Source: Syngnathus acus
Taxonomy: Eukaryota > Chordata > Actinopteri > Syngnathiformes > Syngnathidae
Assembly: GCF_901709675.1 (NCBI RefSeq)
Contig: NC_051099.1
Span: 1,180,001 to 1,244,000 of the forward strand
Direction: 5' to 3'
Length of the DNA stretch: 64,000 bases
Below are positions 12,086 to 25,420 of this stretch, piece after piece. The position numbers were made by a program, and so were the translations under genes. Positions within the stretch are counted from its first letter, which is position 1. The number at the start of each line of letters is the position of its first letter. A model generated the notes under the pieces. That model was not told the DNA's origin. It ran no database searches and was given only the letters and a program-made list of their open reading frames with translations.

Positions 12086-13479
12086 GATTTGCAAAGTGTG
12101 TGTTCCATAAATTGAAATCCAAAAAGAAATTGACAGAAATGTATCATATATACTGTTAGTGTCGCATAGTTCTTCAACGTTAACTTCCCCTTCCTTTGAG
12201 AATTCTCTTGAGACATTCTATCAGCAGGGTGCCCCCAAAATAGATTTCCAGAAAGTTAAGCTTTTGAACGCATACATAGCACCTGGCCACCTGAGGCATG
12301 ACGCAGAACGTCACTTGCATCAAGTTATCTGGCGCTTGAGCCCGAGGCCGCGGGAATCCAACTCCGACATAGCCGACTGGCGTCTCCTGTGGAGTTTTCG
12401 CGCTTCTTCAAATTGCTTCTTTGAATCGCACCATACAAAAGTCTTTGCTTGATTTTTCTTGCTGACAAAAAATATGCTCTTTCCTTGGTGTTTGGAACAC
12501 AATGCAACTCGAAGGGAGACAAATAAGAGGGCACTTCTAGGAGCACACAGCTACTGTGATGATCTCAGACATGGAATTTGATGAAAGGGGAAGCTCAGCA
12601 GGATGGATGTCCTGCTTGTATAAGGCCATGATTAAGAAATCATCAGACTGAATAGTAGTTTTTTTAAAAAGGCGAGAAAAGTAGAGCCACATCTTGAGTA
12701 TTTTTCCAATAATATTTTTTTTGTGTGCGTATTGGCACAAAAATGAGAACAATTTGACAAAAAAAGAAAAGGCATGGTCAACAAAGCTCTTGCTTCAGTT
12801 CCATTGGACTAACTTGCAAAAAAAGAAAAGAAAATGCTCCATATAATTAGAAAGCTGCTCCTTGTTTCACATAACTGCTTCGTAATGAAAAAAAAACAAC
12901 AACCTTACCTCGTTTGCCATCCTACTGCTGTGCAAATAAGCAGGTTAGAGTAACCCATCAAGGTGTGAGTTACAGAGGAAGTAACACAGGCGAGTGGGTG
13001 GGTGGGTGAGCGACAGAAGGCCTCCCGTAATGTGAGAAAGAGGTTAAGTGCACGCTCTTGCACCTGCAGTTAAAGCCTTCACCCTGCCATATTATCCAAG
13101 GCCTCCCCTTCCCCTCCCAACACACACACACACCCTCACGGGTGCCAATCCGATTTGCCAACTTTGGGAAGCTGTGTGTGACAGCCAATTACTGAGGAGA
13201 TGACTCTCAGTGGAGTCACCTTCTCACCTCACAGCCCAAACATCTGCCTGTCAGAGTGTCCGGGGAGGCGAGCGGATTTGAAGCGCCCAAAGAGGCGAGC
13301 GGGAGAGCCAGAATGGTCGAAACCTTCCCAACGGTGCACTTGCCACCATTATTACAGGCCTGTCATGTCATTTCATGTCACCTGCTTCCAGCGAGACTTA
13401 TGAAATCACTCCCAAAATTGAGCATTAATATCTGTTCTTGTTCTTCTGGCGGAGCAAAATAGCCAAGAATTCAAATGCC

Positions 13480-13541
13480 CAGGGTGTGCTGTGCCCCTCG
13501 TCCCCTAGTTCATCTCCAGCGATAGAAAATGAATGAATAAA
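13480..13541 (+). repeat. Decayed interspersed-repeat 3' end
   Basis: The order cagggtgtgctgtgccc, ctccagcgatagaaaatg, aatgaataaat parallels the ending of a widespread fish repeat that reads ccagggtgtaccccgcc, then gctccag, then gaaaatgaatgaatg. The middle is deleted and scrambled relative to that pattern. A fragment of the same type (ggtgaccagtccagggt) lies at 20896-20918. Confidence 0.45.
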
Positions 13542-16500
13542 TTCAACAAATAAATCAGACCTCAACCATTGTGTTCAACCTTCATCAAGTCATTAAGCCG
13601 CAAGAAAACAAACAGCTTGTGTTCCTTCTTGATCTCGCCTCATAACATTCAGACTCACTAGCGATGCAATTTGTTTATATTTGTGTCCCTCTGCTCACCT
13701 CCTTTACCCTCTTCTGTCCCCCCGGGACTATTTGAGCTCAGAGGGCAGCACAGTAAATGAATGCACTGAAGGAAATACTAGATGCTTTTGTCTCCAGTTG
13801 TTCCACATTCCCATTTCAAATGCGCTATGACAGAAGGAGAAATAACTGTGAAGATGCGTTGCTGCGAGCTTTTGAGACCCGGGGTTCCTCATCATGCACT
13901 GAAATTGAAGAGAGAATAATGTGAGGGGTGCCAAAATGGAATATAAGCCTCCCCACGGTAAGGCTTGTGACTTCATCGCCTTGCAAGTAGTGTCGTACAA
14001 CGTGATAGATAAGTGGAGAGGTTTCCTCCGGCCACTAGCTTCAATGAGGACGATGGAAGACAAGTGTTTTGGATGAGGGAGGGAGGGAGGGCAACAAGTA
14101 TTTGAAATATAAAGAGTGGCAATCCATTAAAAAAAAACACACAACGTTCCAAATGCAAATAATGTTTTTCTCCGATTTTTTAATAGTCAATGCAAACGCT
14201 AATTTCCAACTGATAGAAAATAATTTCAATGTTTGAAAAAAACCTTTCAGTTTTCATTCAATTGCCCCATTCCAAATGATTGTGCATGTTTTTTTAATAG
14301 TACACAATGAATTCCAAATAGTGGCATCCATTAATGTGTGCATCCACCAAATCCTTTCACCTGTAGCTGTGCTGCACACTTTGATGTATACGTTTGTTAT
14401 TCCAGCAGCAGTCCGGCACACAATGGGTGCATAGCTGAAATATTCCGATAGTGTAGACTTATCGCAGGTTGCCTGGGGGGGTCCTAATCTAAAAAAAACC
14501 TTAGGGTGAAAGAAACTAGAATCCCCCTGATAAGGACAAACACAAATCTTTCGAGTAAAGGTATCTCCAGAAAAGCCTTCATTTGCGTTAGCACAAGCAG
14601 ACATGTCTTAATTCCGTTTTCCCTCCAATCCTTTTTTGTTTTCCCCTTCTTTGCATAGATTGTGATTTTTTTGTGGCCGTTTGCAAGCACAAGAAAGTCA
14701 CAACCACCTCCGTAGAAGGACACACGCAACCGCCCGCCGCCTGAGGAGACAGTGAAGGTCCTCAGGCGGCCCGAGGCGACTTAATAACTCACCCGAGGCG
14801 TCAACCTGACAACAAAATCCTAAAGTCACTGATGTGAATGCACACAAACACACACAAAGAGTCGCAAGCTGTCACAGTGTCTGACCGTCAGCGTCTCTTT
14901 CCGTCTACCTGTGTCACTTGCAACAGGACACGCTCGCACGAAGAAAAGAGCTTTAGGTCCTGTCACTGCACTTGGTGTCTCCGTCAAAACAGTTCAATAC
15001 CTGCATTTTCTCTTGTTTTGGGGGGGAGAAGCACATTTAAGACGCTTTGGTGACCATGTCGAAATCATTGCAAAATGTCAAAAGGTGTTTTGTCGTCCAA
15101 TTTGCCGTCACTCATTTGCATTGACTAATTTAGCCACAGAGGAAAACAACATTAAATCCAAGAATTAAAATTCAGACTGGAGTCTCATTAGCATATGTCA
15201 GAATATTTTTAGATGTTTGTTAAATGTCACCACGGCTGTCAGTTGTCTCACCAAATCTAGCTGGTTAGCTATTGCAGTAGAATAAACCAGACTGTTTGTT
15301 TATTTCTCTTCCTTTCAACTGTGACCATTTACTGGGATTGATGCAATTATCCCTGCACGTTATTTTTGTTCTAAAAGTCATTTTTAGGAATTTATTCGCA
15401 GTAGTTGTAGATGAGCACAAATGAGTCACCGTCGGTTTCTGCAAAGGGGGTGTCGAACGGGAGTTGAACTGTGATTGAAAAGTACAAAAGACTCGTATCC
15501 TTTGCTACTTTGCGAGAGTGAGAGACACACACAAAGTATATGCCTTCTTTCATTTCACACACAATGACGGAAGACAAAAGTTGAGCAAACTTTGCCGGAA
15601 GCCTCGGGCAAAATACATTCTAGCACTTTGTTACATAAGCTCCAGTCGTTGAACTTTTCACATGAGCGTCGATTTGAAATTACAGAGCTTCTTCCTGTTC
15701 GTAGACCGACCAAATCAAATGCCAAATTTGTTTACGCGGTGGGAGTTCTTTGAGGATAACAGACAATGTAACCTCTGTAAGCCCATTGGAGCGCCGGAGA
15801 GGTGATTGCAAATCAATTTGGCTAGTTGAAGGCTCACACACTTGCTACAAAGGGAAAAGACAACACATTTTATACAAAAGCTTGAGAAGTTTTTAGTGGT
15901 ACGTTCTGTGCCAAGCTAAATAAATAATTGAACTCAGTCAGCCTCGAGCACGGAAGCACGGTGCCGATGTGGCTAAGTTTGCACGAATACTTGCCTGGCT
16001 TTTGTCCAGGTGCAATGAACTTTCCTTTCCTTAAAATTCCAACATCAGTGAGAAGAAGCGGAGTCTGATTGACACAATTCACAAGCACCTTCTTTTTTTT
16101 TTACATCTCGTCTGCTGCTAATCACGTTTGGTATAAAGGTTAGGAGATTTGATGAAAGGTCAAAAGGTGCTGCTTTATTCACGTTTTCTGTGGAGAATGG
16201 AAGAATATTTGAGATTTTCACACTCTCGTACTAAATAGTGTACTTTTGAGCCAATTATAGTTGCGGTGAAGTAGTTACACAATTATTTTTGCCTTTCTGC
16301 CTTGCCACAGTCTTTTTAGATGATAGCAGATTTAATGAATGCTCAGTGAAAGCGAGCTGACAGGAGCCCAGCCTTCCTTTACACTAATTGTTCCAGTGAG
16401 AGTGAAACTCGGTGATACTCGTCTTGAAGGGCGCTTCTGTGTTGGTGGGTTGACAAGAAAGGCCCAATTGCTTCCCTCATGTTCACTAAGCTGTTGCGTT

Positions 16501-18040
16501 TCCGATTGCTCTTGGCTCATCTTCAAGGACTTCACATACGCAACAGAAACTAATGTATGTTGATTGCGCCACATTTTGGATGCAAGCTCTGTCCTGATTT
16601 GCATTGATGTTTATCGTTGCAAATACAATGTGATCCAAATTCACAAATGATTTTCTGCAGGGGCTCATTGTTCAAGCAGCTTTCAATAATCAGTGACGGA
16701 TATTCCAAAATAGTTTCAGCAAAGCTCCCGAGGCTCAAGTTGGTGAGTCCAAAATGTTTACTCCACACTAAATAAATAAACAATGACAAAGCCACTTGAC
16801 TTTCTATGTATTTGCGATCGACAATCTCCAAACAGCAAGCATTGCTCAACAGAGGCTCCCTGGCTGCACATTTTCTTATAATTGTGCTCATAAATCCCCA
16901 CTTGTCACCCAAGGGTCCCCTCCCCGATGCTGCTGGTATTATGGTCCAGTCCCCCTCCCTCTGTCAGTCCCACGTCTGTCTCCCTTCCGCCCGCCGCACG
17001 CAGCCCCCCTGCTGGCTCCTATCGCTGACATTTCCCGCTAGCTGCGTGAATTATGTCTTTGTCAAGCTTGTCAACATCAAAATGGTCTGCTGCGATGACC
17101 TGACATTGACCAGAATGCTCCCAAAACAGAGCACTGTGTCTGCTAAGCACATGGAACCAGCTTCGATTCAGTTTGCAGATTATATTTTTGATGAGCTATT
17201 TTGTTTTTTAACAAGTTCATTAGTAGAACAATTCCACACAGACAGAATCTTTAGAAGGATAATTTGTTATCTAGTGACTACCTGTCTTGTCTCATTATGC
17301 TCTTACGTTCACTGCTTACCTTAAAAGCTCCAATTTGGAGGTAATCAGAAAAGTGGCACACAAAAACAAGCTCGCGTCCTCATTACTGAGCACTTTATAA
17401 AGAGCTCCTCCAATTGTTTGGCTTTTCTGTAAATTGTACTCTAAGATGAATCCACTCAGCAAAACAAATCTAATGGCGGGTCAGTAACGGAGCAAGCCAA
17501 CTGTCAAAACAATCCAATGCATCACATGAACAGAACTCCTCCAGTTTTGCACCAATTGGAAGAATTCTATCACTTCATTTTGTTTAGCCAAAACCTAAAA
17601 CAACAACATCAATACCAGCTTGTCTAGATGCACTCGTGTAAATGACTAATTGACTTGTCACCTACATTGTGGAAACACAGAGGCTAGCACCACTTCTGCA
17701 ATTTGACCATGCACAAGTATTATCGAGTACGGTAGCAACCATAAGAACTCAAAATAATCCTCTTTCTTTCCGTCCATCCACTCTTCGGGTCACCCGCTTG
17801 CCAAACAATGGCAGATATAGGCTAATAGATAGATAGCAATAATAAGCCAGTGCAAGTCTGCAGCGATTAAGCAGCAGGGCAAGTTGAGGAATCGGGACAC
17901 GAGGAAGGACGAGGTGGGGAGAGAAAAGAGAAAAAAAAAAAAACGTCTTTTGACAGCCATCTCATTATCTATGTCGTTATCCTCCACTAGCCAGCTCCTT
18001 TCCTCTCTCCCTCTCTCTATGTGTCAGTGCAAGGATAAAA
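13542..18040. other. Noncoding flank, no gene supported
   Basis: The longest open frame is 172 codons at 16806-17324 (plus). It has no domain, a low-complexity Pro/Leu-rich composition where it crosses C-rich DNA, and no splice context; I treat it as chance. Items seen are a GGGA run at 14076-14091, a GC-rich perfect hairpin at 14736-14770, and a GC-richer pyrimidine stretch at 16915-17040. The segment 15180-15420 carries octamer-like and TAAT-core words compatible with an enhancer, without proof. Confidence 0.5.
14736..14770 (+). other. GC-rich 11-bp perfect hairpin
   Basis: GCCGCCTGAGG at 14736-14746 pairs exactly with CCTCAGGCGGC at 14760-14770 across a 13-base loop. A CCGAGGCG word follows twice, at 14771-14778 and 14793-14800. 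The structure sits in an otherwise AT-rich region and is CpG-containing. It may be a local RNA structure or a palindromic protein site; no RNA family is recognised. Confidence 0.5.
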
Positions 18041-18154
18041 TCTCTCTCTCTCTCTGTCTCTCTCTCTCTCTCTCTCTCGCTCTCTCTCGCTCTCGCGCTC
18101 GCTCTCGCTCTCTCGCTCTCTCTCTCTCTCTCTCTCCCTCCCCCTCCCTCCCCT
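18041..18154 (+). repeat. Dinucleotide microsatellite (CT)n and polypyrimidine tract
   Basis: About 95 bases of CT units with GT and GC interruptions, then a CCCTCC pyrimidine tail. Mirror-type purine/pyrimidine tracts of this length can adopt triplex DNA. The reading frames through it (Leu-Ser or Arg-Glu repeats) are artefacts. Confidence 0.97.
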
Positions 18155-20221
18155 GAAGGCTTAGTAGAGATTATTCCGGTGTCCCAGGGGAGGGTGGAAG
18201 GGATGCTGAGATGCCACGTTACAGATGTAGCAAATGTTAAAGTGAGTTTAATGGGCCTGAGGTTGCACACGGAAAAGGGGAGAAGGCAATAGAAGGTACA
18301 AAGAGGCTTCATTTAGTTCCATCCCCCCCCCGTTCATCCATTTCGGATTCCGTCTTTATGACTCTGTTGATTTAGCCTTCTTATGTCTCGCTATTAATGA
18401 TGTAATCCACTCACTCTCTTGCTTCAAACTTCTCGTTCCATACAAGAGATGGACATTTGATGATGTCATCGTGCCTGGAACAATTGAAAGTGGGTCGCCC
18501 AGTGGCTGCTCATGAATAAAGACATCCCCACGCTTGACTGACAGGCTTTGCAAGCATGACTGCTTGTTCTAAGCTTGAATGCAAAAGGGAGCACCTCACC
18601 GAGCTTTCATTTTCCACTTCCATTAAACCCGGGCCACTTACGCATGCCCACTGAGACACTCGGCATCTTTAATTGGCTTGTTCCATCATATTCTAAATAT
18701 TATTATGTTGTGTTCTTCCCCCTCCAAGCCATTAAATTTGTGTGTTGAAACAAGCCCCTGAGACGGGACCCTTGAATAGCAATGGACCTTATCGAAAACA
18801 CAACGCCAGGAAGGGAATACTAAAACGCACCTGGGAGCCCAAACAAGTTGGCACAATCAGGATGTTTATGTCATTTCATCCATTTTATGTTTCAAGGATG
18901 TTTCTCGTGATTTATGTCGTTGAGATCATTTTCTTTCCCGAGTCCTTAAAGACGTAATTGGAAAAGATATTAAATGATAATGAATCATCTTTGGATCCTG
19001 TTGGGTTGGAGAACACTGCTGCATTTTCTTCAAAATGCTCTACAGAATATTGCTTTTAATCTATATAAACAGTATATGTATAAATATATACTGTATTTGA
19101 TGATTTGCATTTATGGTTGATGTTTTGGAAGTCAATTTTTGCCCAGAGTGATGGCAAATCCTGTCAATATTTTTAGCGTATCTTATTTTGCACCTTTAAG
19201 ATTAATTTTGGTTGCCCTTGGCGACTTCCCCCTCGTCCCATTCCATGCTCTCGTCAGTTTGTTCCAGGAAGTGACTAACCCCGCAGCGGGGCTGATGGAA
19301 GATGAATTGCATAAAACGCATAATGGATTCAGGAAATAGGTGGAAGCTGAATTTAAGGTTGGACTGCTGTAGGGTGGAGACGCACTAAGAGTGATCACAG
19401 AGCGTCTTGGAGCAGGGATGAAGCTGGCAAGCTGCCTTTATTCCTCCATCGCTTGCTATTCTGCTAGGAAGACGGTGTGCGAAACTTCACAAGCACAAAT
19501 GAGGCTCTTGTGTCCTCCGTGTTTTTGATTCAAAGCAGCCGTTAAGATATTTAGACAGTCTGACAATCAGCTGAGCGCATGGTCTTGTTTCATGGCCCAT
19601 CCCTGCCTACAAATTACCTGGCCTGTTGAATGAAGATTGACGTGTTGCTAAGATACCCTGACAGAGTTGTTAAGATGGGGAGGGGGGGGGGGGGCGACAG
19701 AACACGCATCGGATAGGATTGCTGCCACAAAGCGGACGTGAGGTGAAAGATTGTATCGGAGTAGAAATGTCACGCTCTCAATAATGTCTCAATCAATAAC
19801 GATAAATCACAAGGCGTTAATGGAGCCTGTTCTTGATAAGCAGGAGGAAAATGACCAGACGTGACGTGTGTGTTCATCTTCTAATAATTATTGTTGGTGC
19901 GCGTGTCAAAAAGACTTAGTTGAGGGTGACCTTTCAGGGGGGACAAGATTCAACGTTTAACTAATCATGGGCAGTGGAACAAGACCCGTGACAAGTGAGC
20001 CTGTTTACAGTTTTACTTTACCAAATATTGTAAACTAGACATGGGGAGAGTTCAAGAAACACACACACAGAATCACAGCTGTAGTCATATAATCTTTAAT
20101 AAAATAATAATAATATTAATAATAATAATTCCGGACCTTTTAGAAATATTGCCACATATTATTATAATGTCATTCAAATAGTTTTTATTTTGATTTCATT
20201 AAAATGTCTCTACTTAAAAAG

Positions 20222-20254
20222 AAATAAATAGATAAATAAATAAATAAATAAATA
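20222..20254 (+). repeat. Tetranucleotide microsatellite (AAAT)n
   Basis: About eight AAAT units with one GATA interruption. An imperfect AATAAT tract lies 100 bases upstream at 20101-20130. Confidence 0.9.
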
Positions 20255-20895
20255 CATTGAGATGATGTGGCATTATGAGCCTTGCAGTCACCAATTAATA
20301 AATTCTTCCCTTGACCCCATTGACAGTGTGTGAGCTTTCCAAAACATTTAAAAAAAAGAAAAGCTATACTGTATTGTATTTGCCAGAATGAAATGTCAGC
20401 TCCACAGTTACACAAGCTCATCTGCAACAATCTCGGATCACGCCCACCCGGCATCACACACACTCAATACAAGAGCTACTTAAGCTGCCAAATGTCAAAC
20501 AATTTCCTCTAATAAACATGCAAATGTATTCACCTAGGTGCTCAAAAACCTAATCTAGCCGATAAGAGGCAACCGACTGTTAGTGGTGTTTATTGTTGAA
20601 TATGCAAACTTGCATGGGCTGTAAGTATGAAACGCAAATGACTTTCATTATGGAAGGAGATTAATTCATGAAGAAATACCATTTATGGTGATGTATGTGG
20701 AAAGCTCTCAAAGGCAAACAAACTGCTCCGTGTCGCTGCCTTGTTCACTTCCAAGTTGTTTTAATTTCGAACATATCTTCCCATAGGAAATAACATCCAC
20801 CGAAGTCATTTTGTTACAGTCAACCACTAACTGTCATAAAATCTCTAATAAGTATATAGGTAATGCTTAGTCAATATTGGGAAATTGCAATCTGA

Positions 20896-20918
20896 TGGTG
20901 ACCAGTCCAGGGTATGAC
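20896..20918 (+). repeat. Short relic of a dispersed fish repeat
   Basis: The word tggtgaccagtccagggta matches the well-known fish repeat motif ggtgaccagtccagggtgta. Only this core is recognisable, so the copy is very old or truncated. Confidence 0.35.
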
Positions 20919-23900
20919 ACTTATGATTGCTTTAGGGTTAGAAGAAGAAAAAAAAAAGCAATCGATTCAGGATTCTTGTGCTTTTCCTGTAATGCCTTAA
21001 GAGATAGGTTTAGCCTGGGTAGCAACCGGACGTTACGGAGAGTCTTGGCGCTTGCGTGGCAAGTGGATTTTCACTGTGCGTATTCACTATAGGAATTGCT
21101 ATATTGCCTGTCTGCATGTGTTGCTGCGCCGTTTGTGTTCAAAACCCAGGGACATTCCAAAATGCAGACTTTAGCCGGTCCACTCTACCATCCAATTCGG
21201 GTAATCTATTATGTAACAGTGGGGAAAAATTGTCCATGTAAAGCCCTAAAGGCACATCAGATATTATTGCAGACTTGAATTTAATAGTCATTTCTAATTC
21301 ATTATGTGAAAGAAAACGTAATTTGTCAATGCCATGAGCCAATTTGATAGTGGCGCTCAATGTCATACATTGAACACCCACACAGCAAATGATTTTAGCC
21401 GCCACATCACTCGTAAAAGCCGCTGGTGCCAGTATCACATGTGCTGCTGTGTCTAAAAGTAAACCGGGTCTTGCAAAACTCCACTCACATAAATACACAC
21501 ACAGTAGCCCACACAAGAGCAAGTCCTGGACACCATCTTCCTCATTAGGTGGAGCTGCAGGATGTTGTGGGTGTCTCTACAAACATCTTCAGCTAGTCGT
21601 TATTCTTTTCATCGAGCTCACATACACACACACACATAACCTCCTCCTCCACTCATCAGTGTCCAGTAATTCTTAATCGCGTGTTGGTACATCAACAGCT
21701 TGTGACCTGGTGAGGTGCTGCGATGTTAGTGTCTGTGTTATTTAATTAAAGAGATGAGATGTTCGTACATATTTTCCTTCAAGACGTTGTGATGTGGGAC
21801 TCTCAAAAGTAATCAAAAACCTTTTAAGGTTGTGCAATTTGGAAGCACGTTGAGTGAGGAAAAATGCATCAGAAAGCATCTCACGAGACCTCAGCTCCGT
21901 GAGTATGTGAGGAAGGCAATCATTTTGTTTTTGTGTTTTAACTCTGCAAATACATGTTGGTCAATGTATGGACACATACAGGAGCAAGATTGTTTCATTT
22001 GCATTAGGCTGCTAGATACGTATGTTTCAATTGAGAGCAGTCCCTGTATAGGAATATAATAATGGACAATGTTAAGTCGCACTTTGAGCTGCCGTTCTTC
22101 TCAAGGCTAGAGCGAGCACTTACTCTTCATCCTTCTATTCAAACTTTTAAATTACTTTTTCTAAACTCAAGCACTTAATCCGCATTTGTTTTTATTTCAT
22201 CTTCAAGCACATTCCAAGAGTGGAAACCTTCAACTATCCAACCCTAAAAAGTAAACAGACCAACATTTTGAAGTGTCATTTAAACAATCTCAAATGGCAA
22301 GAAAAACTAAAAATTAGCATTCACTGCTTGTGAGAACATCTTTCTATAGAGGTACTTGGTATGATGTATAGTGGAAGGTAAAGATAACTGTCTTTCTTGC
22401 TTTCATAATATTGACTGGCCTCTAATTGATGGCGTGCCCCAATTTGATACCAAAAGAAATGTAAATTGGGGGCATTATTTCATTTAACATCCTCTAATAG
22501 TAGTTGTTGTGCACCAGCATCATCTGCCGTGTGAGCGCTCGACAGAAAACGCAAATGGGACCGCAATGCATAAAAGACTGTCTGAGTGCATCTGAAAGGC
22601 TCTCCACACCACTTTGATTCACCGCGCATGGGAAAAGACGACCATGTTTGCCTTCTCCGCTCCGACAATACGCGTCCGACCCCCGGAAAATCACAAGGAC
22701 TTAGCCACCGATGATTTAGTTCAACTGTCAGTGCAGACTTAATGGGATATTATTCAAACAGCAAGACGGGGGTCAAAGGCAGCTAACACCGCATGGTGTT
22801 GAACGCCTGCGTGTGGAGGGGGGGTAGAATAAAAGTAGAACATATATAAAGTAAAAGAGCTTGCTCAGATTTTTGCTTCACTGCATGTTTGTGAAGTATT
22901 GTGATGTTAATAAGCAGGAGGCTGACAGGCTGACCCATTTCACCCGCTGAGCAAGCTTCAGCTACTGAGAGGCCAAATTGCATCACCTACGGAGTTGTTA
23001 ATCCTTTGTTTTACTACCTTCTTAGCACCTTCATTTCAGCAAGAATATTTTATTCACAACACCCAACAAAGCACTGCGCCCTTAGCAGCTGTTCATTTGC
23101 GTAGCCCATAAAATTAAACCGTAAAAAAAATATCAAATAAAATGCTAGTGCAGTCACTCTTTGCAATGCAGGCTTTCAATGTGCAATGGGCTACGTTTCA
23201 TCTTGGTGACCTTTGGCCTGTCATCTTGTGGCAGTGCTGTAATATGAGCTTGGTGTCCTTTTTTTTTTTTTTCCTCTTTTTTTTGTCTTTCATACGTGCT
23301 ACCCAGAAACGGCAGAGAGTTGGCATTGAGCTGCCTGCATACTTTTATCAATGATATTGTTGACGTATTGTAAAGTGCACTGAGTCGAGTTAACTGCAGG
23401 GCAAACATAGGTAAACAACCATTCGCACCCAAGAACAATTTTGACTCGAGGCTTTGTGATTGATCAGATTTTAATGAGCAGCCTGGAAAGAGACATGTGT
23501 ACCACTTTTGTTGCCGCACTATCATTTTGTTGCAATAGGCCCCTTATCCAATCCCCAATTTATGATCAGATTTTTTCTTGTTGCCATCACTGGGACTTTT
23601 TTGTTGTGGGATCAGAATTGAAAAAGCCTCCCAAAAAATAGACCAATGGAGTTCCTTAAAAAAACTATAATTGATTCTTTTTCTCAAAATTGCTTACATT
23701 GTGTGGGGATACAAAACAGCAAAAACGGAATACAATTATATTGAAGATAGCATATATGTGATTTTCCTGCATAGACCTAACGATGGGAGCATAATAGGAG
23801 TAAGTGAGATAAATAGATAACTGGGTGAAGAGAACCAGTGCAGACAAAGGTAAAATGCAAAAGGACGGCAGGGCAAACAGAGGCGATGAGGAAAAGGTGG

Positions 23901-24356
23901 CAGGCGAGGAGCAGCAATGAATGCTGAGCTTTGGGTACGGCTGGATGGCTCAAGGCAGCCAGACAAATAAGCAAGATAACTATCAGCCGTGCAATTATTC
24001 ACTTGCACAGACAAGGAATCATTTAGTGGACTCAACTTGTGAAAACAGCTTAGAATACACAATGATGGCGCCTTGAAAAAGCTCCCACAACACTGACCCG
24101 ATTTGATCTGGAATGACTAAAGCATGATGGAGGTCATTATGAAAAGTTAGTTGCATTTATCATGGGAGGAAAAATATCCAAAGACAAAAAGCTTTATATG
24201 TTTCGTTTGATTATATTTTTACCATTTGCCAGTTTGGTAACAGAAAAATAATCCAGTCGTCCAATGCTTATTTTTTGTCCAAGATTTGATAAATATGTTC
24301 CTTGCAGATATAATGAGCCAATGTGGGAGAGAGCGATGAGCAGCACACCCTAAATA

Positions 24357-24385
24357 CCCCCCCCCCCCCCCACACACACACACAC
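24357..24385 (+). repeat. Compound microsatellite (C)15(CA)7
   Basis: A run of about 15 cytosines passes directly into seven CA units. Confidence 0.95.
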
Positions 24386-24888
24386 GGACAGAGACACATA
24401 CGCATATTTACACACATACATAAACAAGTTGCCAATTAAGATAAGAAATTGAGGATGGACCCTTTTGTATTTTGCTGGTGCTTAAAAATTTCCAATCATG
24501 AATGATTGATTTGACGAAATGCCTGTCTTTTTTTTTTTATATATCCCCCAAATAAATTAAAAGTATTCAAAGCAATACTTGAATGTAAAAGAGCGATTGT
24601 GAGGGCGATAGAGTCAAAAGTTGCAAAATATCTTTCAGCTCTGCTCATCTGGGTCAGTTGCCACCCAGACTGAACGTTCCGCTCTGCTTCACCGAGCGAG
24701 CACCCAAGGTGCAGGTAGAAATAGGCTGCAGGCTTTTGGGGCAAAGTTAAGACTGAGATACAGTTTGTCCTTAAAGTTGCTACGTGGTGAATAATTGCAA
24801 GTGTCCCTAAAGGCAATGCGATGCCACAGGCAGGCAGACGAGATTCCCCAGTTACTTTCAGGTCGAGTCAGTATGAGTTTTGATTTTC

Positions 24889-24935
24889 GTTAGGGTTGGG
24901 ACTTAGGGGTTAGAGTTAGGTTTGGTTTAGCGGTA
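24889..24935 (+). repeat. Degenerate TTAGGG-like tract
   Basis: The segment reads gttagggttggg, cttaggggttagagttagg, tttggtttag. The TTAGGG words are spaced irregularly, not in tandem, as in a decayed interstitial telomere-like tract or part of a repeat. No function can be assigned. Confidence 0.3.
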
Positions 24936-25009
24936 GAGTAACACTCTTGTGAAGTTGTAGAAAATATATTTTGGAGGTATCATAATTGGTAATGTTGTGT
25001 TTGTATGGT

Positions 25010-25420
25010 ATCTAGTCGATGACAGTCGATAATCTGTTCGAGATATCGACACAAGTATCGAATGTCATAATCACGTCATTAGGAGGTCGCGGTCTGAGGT
25101 CCAGATTCTTCCTGGATCGAGCGACGTGATCTGGCAGTGGATTGGACGTCCAATGTTCCGTGGGTTGGGGCCACCTGGTGCCCAGATGGTAGACAGAGTG
25201 AGCAATGGCTGTACTTCCTTCCACGTGTACAGTAACGCCCTCTGAACCCGATCCTATTAATCTGTCGCCCTACTTTTACGGTACTAGCACCTCATTTTGT
25301 CGTCACCTTTCGTCCTCCTTGGTACGTAACGCCTCTAGACTTGTCGGGTCTTCTCTCCGTTACGGCTGAGGCTGACGCCCACTGTCAGATTATTTGCCAT
25401 GCCACCCCGGGGACTTGGCT
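25010..25420. other. CpG-dense islet of unknown origin
   Basis: About 30 CpG pairs fall in roughly 400 bases by eye, many as tcga, cacgt, or tacg words, while flanking DNA is CpG-poor. A 70-codon minus-strand frame (25012-25224) matches nothing I recognise. A CTCF-like word GCCACCTGGTGC lies at 25170-25181. The block could be an unmethylated regulatory island or a young inserted element not yet depleted of CpG. No terminal repeats were found. Confidence 0.4.

Larger units (their letters stand above)
8629..13479. other. Noncoding flank, no gene supported
   Basis: This 4.8 kb shows no frame with coding character; the longest are near 100 codons. Simple repeats inside are an AAT run at 10686-10716, a C run at 11143-11155 and (GCTTT)5 at 12061-12085. 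The rest is AT-rich unique sequence with A-rich patches at 12760-12900. Confidence 0.55.
18155..24356. other. Noncoding flank, no gene supported
   Basis: 6.2 kb without a credible coding frame (longest 127 codons, minus, 21139-21522). It contains a G run at 19682-19694, AT-rich tandem words at 20101-20130, an (AAAT)n array at 20222-20254, a decayed repeat word at 20896-20918 and T-rich tracts at 23260-23286. Around 20510-20700 there are dense TAAT and ATGCAAAT-type words. Confidence 0.5.

Noticed and set aside
16806-17324. 172-codon plus-strand frame
   Set aside because: Pro/Leu/Cys-rich where it crosses pyrimidine-rich DNA, overlaps other frames, and shows no motif.
18005-18312. Arg/Glu- and Ser/Leu-repeat frames
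   Set aside because: They are translations of the CT repeat.
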